A stretch of 34,035 nt of DNA from the NCBI GenBank assembly GCA_028277105.1, contig JANQHO010000150.1, positions 1 to 34,035 of the forward strand. The letters are read 5' to 3'. The position numbers and the translations under genes are program-made. Source of the DNA: Owenweeksia sp. (GTDB lineage Bacteria; Bacteroidota; Bacteroidia; Flavobacteriales; Schleiferiaceae). The notes beneath the pieces were generated by a model. It saw only the letters and a program-made list of their open reading frames with translations, ran no database searches and was not told the origin of the DNA. Of this stretch, positions 17,565 to 25,191 are shown piece by piece. Every line of letters begins with the position of its first letter. Positions within the stretch are counted from its first letter, which is position 1.

Positions 17565-18353
17565 GTGAGCTATAAGTCGTCCATAAAAAATTGGGAAGGT
17601 CTGGCCAAAAGAGACGCCCTATGGTCTATTCTTACTGACAGCTCTAAAAAAGATGGTAAATGGCAGTTAGAAGAGTTCTACCGGTCTGGTAAAGAAGAGG
17701 TAGAAGCTGTATGGTCACTTCTGGATTCTCTTGGAGCCTTGCCTGCTGAAAGAACCACTGCTTTGGATTTTGGTTGCGGTGCCGGACGGCTAAGCCGGGC
17801 TTTATATCCCTACTTTGAAAAGGTAACAGGCATAGATGCCAGCCCTACTATGGTAGAGGTGGCCCGTAAGCAAAACAGTGAGTACCTCGATAAGCTCGAA
17901 TTTAAAGTCAACAAAGAAGATAGACTCGGGTTATTGAAGGATGATACCTTTTCCTTTGTTTTCACTTCTATTACCCTTCAGCATATTCCCTATCCGCATT
18001 CAGTTAATTTTATAAAAGAATTTTTGAGAGTGTTGAAGCCGGGAGGAACAGCGGTTTTTCAAATCCCTACTGAAGATGTACGTGAACCTTCCCTTTGGCA
18101 GCGTTTCAGGTCCTTTATACGCTTTCGGGAACGCTTGGCTATGATCGGTATAGGAGACGGTTTTCAAATGGATATGTACACCGTTTCACTGGATGAAATA
18201 AAAGCCATTATCAATGATGAAGGAGGAGAGCTGCTGGCAGTGAAATATACCAATCACACCGATCCCGGTTTTAATGGTAATCTGAGAATACTGAATGAGA
18301 AAGAAGCTTCTCACGGTTTTATGAGTAACCTTTTCATTGTCCGGAAGAAATAG
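17565..18353 (+). CDS. Class I SAM-dependent methyltransferase
   Basis: A 262-residue Methyltransf_11-type enzyme. Motif I (LDFGCGAGRLSRAL) starts at residue 67, the acidic residue after strand 2 is in TGIDASP, and the post-motif LKPGGTAVFQIP follows. The substrate is unknown; general Bacteroidota homologues act on small molecules, lipids or sugars. The start is GTG, 6 bases after the pyrophosphatase stop, so co-transcription is likely. Its last 20 bases overlap the end of the convergent O-antigen ligase-like gene. Confidence 0.85.
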   Translation: MSYKSSIKNWEGLAKRDALWSILTDSSKKDGKWQLEEFYRSGKEEVEAVWSLLDSLGALPAERTTALDFGCGAGRLSRALYPYFEKVTGIDASPTMVEVARKQNSEYLDKLEFKVNKEDRLGLLKDDTFSFVFTSITLQHIPYPHSVNFIKEFLRVLKPGGTAVFQIPTEDVREPSLWQRFRSFIRFRERLAMIGIGDGFQMDMYTVSLDEIKAIINDEGGELLAVKYTNHTDPGFNGNLRILNEKEASHGFMSNLFIVRKK

Positions 18354-19635
18354 CAGACTTCACTTCCTTTTTGTAATAACCGCTTACAAAGATCAAACCG
18401 TACATAAAAGCAAAAAACAGATTACCCGCTTGTCGTTCCAGCATGGATTCTGTCAGAAAACTAATGAAGGTTAGCAATAAAAAACAAAACGGGATAAACT
18501 GGAAATTTTTGATCAGATAAATGGCGGGCAGTAAAAAAATGAGTAACAGGAGGGTAAAGCCAGCAAAGCCCAATGCAGCAAAATGTTGCAGGAAAGCATT
18601 GTGGTAATTGTATTTTTTTGCTGCCAGGGTGTAATACTGATGATGGGTAACCCAGAATTTGGCCTCACTGTGTTTTGTTTTCTCATACAGTATATCATCT
18701 GCATCACCGGTTCCGGTCCCCGTCCAAAAATTTTCCCCAATAACTTCAAAACCGTATTTCCAAAGGTATACCCGGTGGTTGGTTTGTTTGCCATTGTCAA
18801 TCCCCCTGAAATATTGCCACTCTTCAAAAGTTTCTATAATCCTTTTCCTCGAGCCCGGAATGGTGTAAACAACAGCTGAAAACAGTAATAAAAAGCTGAT
18901 GAGGGAGATGAGGGCACCGCTCAAACCTAACCTTTTATGGAGTTGCCACATTAGAAATACTGAACTAATGGCTAAAAAAGCCAATAACTGTATCCTGACG
19001 GAATACAGGAATTGCATACCTAAAAGAATGGCTAATCCCAATACTGAGAAAAATCTGAATGAAGGAGAACGTTTATTCCACGAGATAAGAAGATCATCTA
19101 AAAGAATAAAGAAAGTGAAGCTGGAGTACATAGCAAAATAATGCACAGGCACCATCTCAAAAACTACGAGGTTATGATAGAAAAAATAGTCGGTTATACC
19201 ATTTTGTAGATATAACCAACCAGCGCGGAGCAACAAAAAAACGGAAGCAGCCAAAGTACAGTAAGCAAAAGTTTTCAGGAGGAGCTTTACCTTGTCCTTT
19301 TGTTCCAGGAGATCAGAAGTTCCCAAAACCAGAGGTAAAAGGATCATGGATATTTTTACAGTGACTACTTTCCAGCCTTTGGCAGTATTCTCTGTTTGCA
19401 GCATACCCAAAATAAACAGGGCGAAAAGCAACAATAGAAAGATGAGTAAATAATTTTTTTTGAGGCGTTCCCATTTTTCGGTAAAATTGAAAGAGAACAC
19501 CCAGGCGAACATAATTCCTATAATCCCTAAAGTAGGGGGAAGCCAAACAAACTGGCAGCAAAGCGATACCGCGAAGTACAGTAAACTATACCACAATATC
19601 CGATCGCTCCATTTTTTGTTTAGTAATGCTTTCAC
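18334..19635 (-). CDS. O-antigen ligase / polymerase (Wzy_C-type) membrane protein
   Basis: A 433-residue protein with about ten to twelve membrane segments and a large external loop at about 265-345. Near the end of that loop is YNYHNAFLQHFAALGFAG, the His-Asn plus glycine motif typical of the Wzy_C family, and later ESMLERQAGN. These proteins join polysaccharide chains to lipid A or polymerise repeat units at the periplasmic face. Start is GTG at 19635. No other surface-polysaccharide genes flank it, so it may be a stand-alone ligase. It overlaps the methyltransferase 3' end by 20 bases. Confidence 0.82.
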   Translation of the reverse strand: MKALLNKKWSDRILWYSLLYFAVSLCCQFVWLPPTLGIIGIMFAWVFSFNFTEKWERLKKNYLLIFLLLLFALFILGMLQTENTAKGWKVVTVKISMILLPLVLGTSDLLEQKDKVKLLLKTFAYCTLAASVFLLLRAGWLYLQNGITDYFFYHNLVVFEMVPVHYFAMYSSFTFFILLDDLLISWNKRSPSFRFFSVLGLAILLGMQFLYSVRIQLLAFLAISSVFLMWQLHKRLGLSGALISLISFLLLFSAVVYTIPGSRKRIIETFEEWQYFRGIDNGKQTNHRVYLWKYGFEVIGENFWTGTGTGDADDILYEKTKHSEAKFWVTHHQYYTLAAKKYNYHNAFLQHFAALGFAGFTLLLLIFLLPAIYLIKNFQFIPFCFLLLTFISFLTESMLERQAGNLFFAFMYGLIFVSGYYKKEVKSAISSGQ

Positions 19636-19688
19636 TCAATCAAGCTAAGTAAAAAGAAATTATTCCGGGATAATTTAATGCCGGGGCT

Positions 19689-20303
19689 TTAAAAAAGACC
19701 GTTTAGCTCTGCGTCAATCCGGTTAATGATATTACCGAGATCTTCGGGATCAACGGCAAAATTATTTTCATCTACATTAATCACCAATAAATTACCCTTA
19801 TTGTAACCGCTTATCCAGGCTTCGTAACGCTCGTTGAGCCGGTTGAGGTAATCAAGGCGAATATTATTCTCATAGTTACGGCCTCGTTTCTGTATCTGGT
19901 CTACCAGGGTAGGAATAGAAGCCCTTAGGTATATCAGCAGGTCAGGAGGCTGGATAAAGGATTCCATAAGGTTAAAAAGTGAAATATAGTTTTCGTAATC
20001 CCGGCTGGGCATTAAACCCATAGCGTGGAGATTGGGGGCAAATATGTGAGCGTCTTCATAAATAGTCCTGTCCTGAATAACGTCTTTGCCGTGTTCACGT
20101 ATTTCCTTTACCTGCCGAAAGCGTGAGTTAAGGAAATAGATCTGCAGGTTGAAAGACCAACGCTGCATTTCCTGGTAGAAGTCATCTAAGTATGGGTTAT
20201 CTTCTACATCCTCGTATTGAGGTTCCCATTTGAAGTGTTTGGCCAATAAGGTAGTGAGCGTGGTTTTACCGGAACCGATGTTACCCGAAACAGCAATATG
20301 CAT
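19689..20303 (-). CDS. Deoxynucleoside kinase (first paralogue)
   Basis: A 204-residue dNK-family P-loop kinase. Walker A GNIGSGKT is at 7-14. The catalytic region EDVEDNPYLDDFY precedes DRTIYEDAHIFA (Asp78-Arg79, Glu83), the DR(S/T) motif of deoxyadenosine/deoxyguanosine/thymidine kinases. A lid-like KRGRNYE stretch follows. It phosphorylates deoxynucleosides for salvage; which base is preferred cannot be told from this sequence alone. It follows the secreted-protein gene after 105 bases on the same strand. Confidence 0.92.
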   Translation of the reverse strand: MHIAVSGNIGSGKTTLTTLLAKHFKWEPQYEDVEDNPYLDDFYQEMQRWSFNLQIYFLNSRFRQVKEIREHGKDVIQDRTIYEDAHIFAPNLHAMGLMPSRDYENYISLFNLMESFIQPPDLLIYLRASIPTLVDQIQKRGRNYENNIRLDYLNRLNERYEAWISGYNKGNLLVINVDENNFAVDPEDLGNIINRIDAELNGLF

Positions 20304-20324
20304 GATTGAATATAGTTATAATAG

Positions 20325-20342
20325 AGGCTTTGAGAAAAGCCT
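20325..20342 (-). repeat. Small hairpin before the deoxynucleoside kinase gene
   Basis: A perfect 7-bp stem (AGGCTTT / AAAGCCT) with a 4-base loop lies in the 105-base gap between the genes starting at 20303 and ending at 20409. No T-run follows on the minus strand. It could be a weak terminator or a processing site. Confidence 0.3.
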
Positions 20343-20408
20343 AACAAAGCTAATATTTTGGAGAATAAAGGCAAGTCATTACACTGGATTAAATCAGGAA
20401 CAGGATGT

Positions 20409-21194
20409 TTAATTCAACCTGTAATAGTTTATTCCCGCATCATATAATAGGTAAAGGTTTTTTCCTGTTACAGAAAGTGCCTTGGTACCGTTGATGTCAA
20501 GTGGGTATTTTTTCTCTTGCCGGGTAAGTAAATCAACTTCTACTACGAGATCATTTTTCAGGTAATAAAGCTTTTTACCTTCTACCTCAAAGTCGAGAAT
20601 GTCATTTACAGGGATCGTTTTTTTATAAGCACCTACAGGGTCAAATACCAATATGCCAGTACCGGATAAATAGAGGTAGATATTTTCAATGGTACTGACC
20701 AGGATTTGAGGCTGGTTCTCTTTTCCGGCTATTTGAGTAATGTTGAGCGTTTGGGTAGTAATCTTTTTTGTTTCGATATTGAAACGATAAATTTTATCGG
20801 TTACCTGGTCGTAAAACCAGATATTCTCCTCATCGGAATAGGCAACCAGTCGTACATCCAGAAAGCCGTAATTGGCAAAAGCGGTTTGAGAGCTTTGGTT
20901 CAAACGATTATCTAAAATAATGATCTGGTAAACATCCTGGTAGAAGAGAAGAGGGTTCATGGCATTCAAAACATCTACCTGACTTAATTCTCCCAATAGA
21001 GGGTTACTGTAGGCATAAAGTTCTTTGCCTTTGGAGTCGAGTTTGTGAAGAATATCATCCTTTATAGTGTAGAGGTTCCCAAATTGATCGGCAGTAAAAA
21101 ACTCTACGCCCTTTTGAGGGATAACCGTTTTTAGAGTGAGTTGAGCATAGCCAGGAGGCCCTCCTAAAAAAATCAACAAAACTAATAACCTCAT
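20409..21194 (-). CDS. Secreted protein of unknown function, beta-propeller-like
   Basis: A 261-residue protein. An N-terminal signal (MRLLVLLIFLGGPPGYA) is followed by repeated beta-strand units ending in Y/L-rich turns (FGNLYTI, ENIWFYD, ENIYLYLSG, KKLYYLK, KNLYLLYD). These recur about every 40-45 residues and suggest a propeller. I recognise no catalytic motif. Its ATG overlaps the GH3 stop (ATGA), so the two are translated together. Function is unknown. Confidence 0.75.
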   Translation of the reverse strand: MRLLVLLIFLGGPPGYAQLTLKTVIPQKGVEFFTADQFGNLYTIKDDILHKLDSKGKELYAYSNPLLGELSQVDVLNAMNPLLFYQDVYQIIILDNRLNQSSQTAFANYGFLDVRLVAYSDEENIWFYDQVTDKIYRFNIETKKITTQTLNITQIAGKENQPQILVSTIENIYLYLSGTGILVFDPVGAYKKTIPVNDILDFEVEGKKLYYLKNDLVVEVDLLTRQEKKYPLDINGTKALSVTGKNLYLLYDAGINYYRLN

Positions 21195-22723
21195 CCAACC
21201 GCTTTAAGGGAATTCATCTTTAATAACTCATCAATGTGTTCCCTGGTATTGGACAGGCGGGGAACTTTATTTTGCCCACCCAATTTTCCTTTGGCTTTTA
21301 GCCACTGGTAAAACAGCCCTTTATCTGCCGATAGCACCTGTGGTTTTTTTAAAGCCATATCCTTATGTCGCTTAGCTTCGTAATCGCTGTTAAGACTTTT
21401 TAAAGTCTGATCGAGAACATCACTAAAGCGTTCCATATCTTTTGGATCGCGGGAAAATTCGATCAACCACTGGTGGGCACCGCTTTCCTTACCTTCCATG
21501 TAAACAGGGGCAGCCGTGTAATCGAGTATGGAGGCATCTGTTTGACGGCAGGCCTCTCTTAGAGCTGCTTCAGCGTTTTCTATTATTACTTCCTCGCCAA
21601 AAGCATTAATAAAGTGTTTAGTACGTCCCGAAACCTGAATTCTGTAAGGAGAAACGGAAGTAAAGCGAACGGTGTCACCTAATATGTAGCGCCATAAACC
21701 GGCATTGGTACTGATAACTACTGCATAGTTTTCTCCGACCTCAACTTCGCTTAAAGGGATGGTTTCCGAATCCTCACCTTTGAAGCGGTTCATTGGAATG
21801 AACTCATAGAAAATGCCATAATCCAGCATGAGCAGCATTTCTTCCCCACCGGTGAGATCCTGTATTCCAAAGAAGCCCTCCGAAGCATTGTATGTTTCCA
21901 GGAAACTGAAGTTGGAATGGGGCAAGATTTCTTCGAATTGTTTGCGGTAAGGAGCAAAGCTCACTCCACCGTGCATGTACAATTCCAGGTTAGGCCATAC
22001 TTCGTGCAAATGATCTTTACCCGTTTTTTCCAGTACCCTGCGGGCCAGTACCAGCATCCACGAAGGAACCCCGGCCAGGCTGCTTACATCCTCTTTAATA
22101 GTTGTATTGGCTATAGCCTCAATTTTTTCTTCCCACTCTTCCATCAGGGAGATCTTGTTGTTAGGTGTACTGCGTATCTCCACCCAAAAGGGAAGGTTTT
22201 CTATAATGATGGCCGATACATCACCATAGAAAGACTTATTATTGATATTATTTACAAAAGTGCTGCCAGCCAAACGAAGGCTCATACCGGAAAAAATCTC
22301 AGTATCTGGATTATTGTTACAGTAGATGCTCAAGAGATCTTTTCCTCCCTTAAAATGGCAATCTTCTATATTTTCCTGGCTTACCGGGATAAATTTGCTT
22401 TTGCTATTGGTAGTTCCGCTCGATTTGGCAAACCATTTTATTTCGGTAGGCCAGGTTATATTTTGTTCTCCGGCCCTCAATCTTTTTACTTCGTGTTCAA
22501 AGCTTTCGTAAAAGTGCAAGGGTATTCTTTGTTTGAACTCTTCGTAATTATTGATTTCCTCAAAGCGGTATTTTTTACCCCACTCGGTATGCTTAGCTTT
22601 GTTTAACAGATCGGAAAGTAGCTCCTGCTGAACTTCGATGGGATACTTCATGAAGAGCTCAATCTGGTGAAAGCGCTTCTTCATGCGCCAGCTAAGAAAA
22701 GAATTCAGTAGATCAAGCTTCAT
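21191..22723 (-). CDS. GH3 family acyl-adenylating protein
   Basis: A 510-residue member of the GH3 (auxin-responsive promoter) family, part of the ANL adenylating superfamily. ATP-binding motif 1 is KSSGTTNSKSKFIPVS, motif 2 is TYNASEGFFG and motif 3 is WRYILGDTVRF. Plant GH3 enzymes join acyl acids to amino acids; the bacterial substrates are mostly unknown, so only acyl activation can be proposed. Like bacterial members it lacks obvious hormone-binding features. It is the first gene of a minus-strand set with the secreted protein (4-base overlap) and the deoxynucleoside kinase. Confidence 0.9.
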   Translation of the reverse strand: MKLDLLNSFLSWRMKKRFHQIELFMKYPIEVQQELLSDLLNKAKHTEWGKKYRFEEINNYEEFKQRIPLHFYESFEHEVKRLRAGEQNITWPTEIKWFAKSSGTTNSKSKFIPVSQENIEDCHFKGGKDLLSIYCNNNPDTEIFSGMSLRLAGSTFVNNINNKSFYGDVSAIIIENLPFWVEIRSTPNNKISLMEEWEEKIEAIANTTIKEDVSSLAGVPSWMLVLARRVLEKTGKDHLHEVWPNLELYMHGGVSFAPYRKQFEEILPHSNFSFLETYNASEGFFGIQDLTGGEEMLLMLDYGIFYEFIPMNRFKGEDSETIPLSEVEVGENYAVVISTNAGLWRYILGDTVRFTSVSPYRIQVSGRTKHFINAFGEEVIIENAEAALREACRQTDASILDYTAAPVYMEGKESGAHQWLIEFSRDPKDMERFSDVLDQTLKSLNSDYEAKRHKDMALKKPQVLSADKGLFYQWLKAKGKLGGQNKVPRLSNTREHIDELLKMNSLKAVG

Positions 22724-22764
22724 TTTTCAGGTTTTGATTGGTAAAAATCTAAAAAAGTTTGCAA

Positions 22765-23562
22765 ATGCACTTTTACAGCACATTAAGTAAAATGCAGTCA
22801 TTCATAAATGGCAAAGTTCACTACTTATTATCAACGGATAATGACTTTTTGAAATCTAATGAATTAATAGGAAAACAGCTCAGTATTGAGTTTGTGAATG
22901 AAAAATACTGTGCCTCTTGTGGTAATCAGTTCAAAGATCTCTATCGCATGGGGTTTTGCAAGAATTGTTTCTATACCAAACCTGAAGCGGGAGAAAGTAT
23001 CATTAGGCCAGAACTTAGCCGAGCCCATGAAGGGATAGAAGACCGGGATCTGGCTTTTGAAAAGGCATACCAGTTACAACCTCACGTGGTTTACCTGGCT
23101 AATTCAGGAGGGCTAAAGGTAGGGGTGACCCGCGAAAATCAAAAACTGACCCGCTGGACTGACCAGGGAGCCTATCAGGCGATAGTATTTGCCGAGACCT
23201 CCAATCGCTATGAAGCCGGTTTAATAGAGGTGGATATGAAAAATCACATTGCTGATAAAACCGCCTGGCAGAAAATGTTGAAAAATGAAAATCCAGAGAT
23301 TGACCTGCCGGCTGAAAAAGAAAAACTGGGCAAAGTATTGAAAGAAGAGTTACAACATTTTATCAGCAACAGCCATGAAATAGTTACCCTGGACTACCCG
23401 GTGGAGAAATATCCTACCAAAGTGAAAAGTGTTAATCTTGATAAAAACCCGGAAGTAAAGGCGGTGTTACAAGGTATACGCGGCCAATACCTGATCTTTG
23501 AAGGAGGGGGAGTACTCAATGTGCGTTCCAGCACGGGTTATCGCGTTAAGCTTAGTTTTTGA
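22765..23562 (+). CDS. DUF2797 zinc-binding protein
   Basis: A 265-residue protein of the DUF2797 family, found widely in Bacteroidota. A four-cysteine cluster (Cys49-x2-Cys52 and Cys65-x2-Cys68) looks like a zinc ribbon. It is followed by VVYLANSGGLKVGVTR at 108-123 and an ETSNRYEAGLIE helix (Glu150), a layout that resembles the GIY-YIG nuclease core. The resemblance is by eye, and activity is unproven. The ATG at 22765 (MHFYSTLSKM) is chosen over a TTG six bases earlier. It is divergent from GH3, and its last 25 bases overlap the end of the convergent flippase-like gene. Confidence 0.82.
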   Translation: MHFYSTLSKMQSFINGKVHYLLSTDNDFLKSNELIGKQLSIEFVNEKYCASCGNQFKDLYRMGFCKNCFYTKPEAGESIIRPELSRAHEGIEDRDLAFEKAYQLQPHVVYLANSGGLKVGVTRENQKLTRWTDQGAYQAIVFAETSNRYEAGLIEVDMKNHIADKTAWQKMLKNENPEIDLPAEKEKLGKVLKEELQHFISNSHEIVTLDYPVEKYPTKVKSVNLDKNPEVKAVLQGIRGQYLIFEGGGVLNVRSSTGYRVKLSF

Positions 23563-24503
23563 AGTTTTTCGCTTAGGTTGACTTTCATGATGAAGTAGAC
23601 CCCTGCTAAAGAGGGGAGGGCAAGATTGAACAACCAAACTATGGCGGGAACTAATAAGAGTACGGTTTCATCAATAGCAGTTGAGTTGAAAAGCCAGATC
23701 GAAAGAGCACTCTTTATTACAAAATCAAAAGCGGGAATAGTGGTAATAAAGGTTCCCAGTACGTAGTAAACCGGTACCCAGATCAAAAAATCTATTTCCA
23801 GAGTGCTGTTGGTCAACAGTAATACCATCACTACAAACTGCATATTGTAGATGATAAACCTTACCATATTGATGATTAGAAGTTCCAGTTTCTCGGAAAA
23901 ATAAGGGCGTTCACTGAGAATATAATCCTGTAAAGATTTTTTAAACAACTGATATTTTCTGAGGAAGCGCTGTAGCTTGGTAAAGTTGAAATAAATCAGA
24001 AGCACTACTAAAAGCGCTGCTATTGCTGAAGCTGTGATTATAAAAGGCTTATAGTTTCCTGTTACGATCGCCAGTATGGCCAGGCTTACAGATAGAAAGA
24101 TCAATTTAGTAGTAAACTTGGGGAGGTGGAACCAAAAAGTAACAAAAAGGTATTTGGATTTGTCTTGCATAGAATTATACCGGCCTATGAGTTCCCCACT
24201 GTTCATGGGAGTGACAAAAGCCAGGGCCTGGCAAATAAGATTGTGTTTAAGAGCAGTAAACCAGCTAGTGTTTTCTCGCATTTTTCTCACTTTTTGCCAG
24301 GAAAGAGCGTCAAATGAAATGTTGAGGATCCAGAGAGTGATAAAGAGCAATAAATAAAACCAGAATGTCAGATCTACTTTAGGTTGAATGGCATAAAAAT
24401 CAAGTGTGTCAACCTTGCTGTAAATAAAATACAGGGAAAGGCATAAAAGAGTGACTTTTAGGGAAAACGAAAAAGCTTTATGACTGATAATACGAGTGAT
24501 CAC
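23538..24503 (-). CDS. Flippase-like protein (lysylphosphatidylglycerol synthase transmembrane domain family)
   Basis: A 321-residue integral membrane protein with about eight helices, resembling the LPG synthase TM region / UPF0104 family. FVTPMNSGELIGRYN and the late YVLGTFITTIPAFDFVIKSALSIW match the family's conserved loops. The soluble lysyl-transferase domain of true MprF is absent, so lipid or glycolipid translocation is more plausible than lysylation. The start is GTG and overlaps the queuosine transporter stop (GTGA). It is the last gene of the sppA operon and ends 25 bases inside the convergent DUF2797 gene. Confidence 0.8.
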   Translation of the reverse strand: MITRIISHKAFSFSLKVTLLCLSLYFIYSKVDTLDFYAIQPKVDLTFWFYLLLFITLWILNISFDALSWQKVRKMRENTSWFTALKHNLICQALAFVTPMNSGELIGRYNSMQDKSKYLFVTFWFHLPKFTTKLIFLSVSLAILAIVTGNYKPFIITASAIAALLVVLLIYFNFTKLQRFLRKYQLFKKSLQDYILSERPYFSEKLELLIINMVRFIIYNMQFVVMVLLLTNSTLEIDFLIWVPVYYVLGTFITTIPAFDFVIKSALSIWLFNSTAIDETVLLLVPAIVWLFNLALPSLAGVYFIMKVNLSEKLQKLSLTR

Positions 24504-25189
24504 AATTCTAACTCTTCACCTCTTTCAAGCTTGAAGTACACCCGGAAAAGGTATACTACAAAATAAATAACAATGGTATCCAGAGCCGCAAAGATCAGCT
24601 TAAACAACCAGCCGTGCCATATCAGTTCCGTAATAAAATCAAAACCCTGCAAACCGATAAATATCACAGTCGTTACCAAAATTGTATCCAGCAACTGAGA
24701 AAAAAAGGTAGAAAAATTATTGCGCAACCAAAGGTATTTGCCCTTGGTGAGTTTTTTCCAGAAGTGAAAAAGCCTTACATCTATAAACTGTGCCACGAGA
24801 TAAGCTAGCATCGATGCTGAAATAACCCGCCAGGAGTTTTGAAAAACGATTTGATATTGTTCGTCAGAAACAGGAGAATTCTCAAGGGCGGGGAAATTAT
24901 GGCCGAGGTAGAGCACAAACAGAGTAAACATAGAGGCAAAAAAGCCAGCTAATACTACGGCATTGGTACGTTTGCGACCATACATTTCAGACAGGATATC
25001 GGTGATCAGAAAAGTAAGCGGATAGGGTAAAATTCCCGCAGAAACCCTAAAGACCTTAAACCCCAGATCTACCTCTACAAATTTATTGGCAATGAGGTTA
25101 CAGGTAATCAGGGCTGATATGAAAAGAGCCGAGAGGATGAGGTATATCATTTGTGCCCTCCCCTTTCTGATGCTCGACTGGTTTTTCAA
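24500..25189 (-). CDS. Queuosine precursor transporter (YhhQ/DUF165 family)
   Basis: A 229-residue protein with about six membrane segments. Family marks are TCNLIANKFVEVDLG, AGILPYPLTFLITDILSEMYGRK and the C-terminal FVVYLFRVYFKLERGE. E. coli YhhQ imports preQ0/preQ1 for the tRNA base queuosine. The TTG at 25189 lies 2 bases after the sppA stop. An ATG at 25150 would give a 216-residue protein starting MIYLILSALF and is an equally plausible start. No preQ1 riboswitch could be placed, because the gene sits inside an operon. Confidence 0.88.
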   Translation of the reverse strand: MKNQSSIRKGRAQMIYLILSALFISALITCNLIANKFVEVDLGFKVFRVSAGILPYPLTFLITDILSEMYGRKRTNAVVLAGFFASMFTLFVLYLGHNFPALENSPVSDEQYQIVFQNSWRVISASMLAYLVAQFIDVRLFHFWKKLTKGKYLWLRNNFSTFFSQLLDTILVTTVIFIGLQGFDFITELIWHGWLFKLIFAALDTIVIYFVVYLFRVYFKLERGEELEL

Positions 25190-25191
25190 GA

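Noticed and set aside
21917..22606. A 229-residue open frame opposite GH3.
   Set aside because: Antisense shadow of an intact, motif-complete gene.
24500..25189. A preQ1 riboswitch in front of the queuosine precursor transporter.
   Set aside because: Only 2 bases separate it from sppA, and no aptamer-like pseudoknot could be traced at the operon start.
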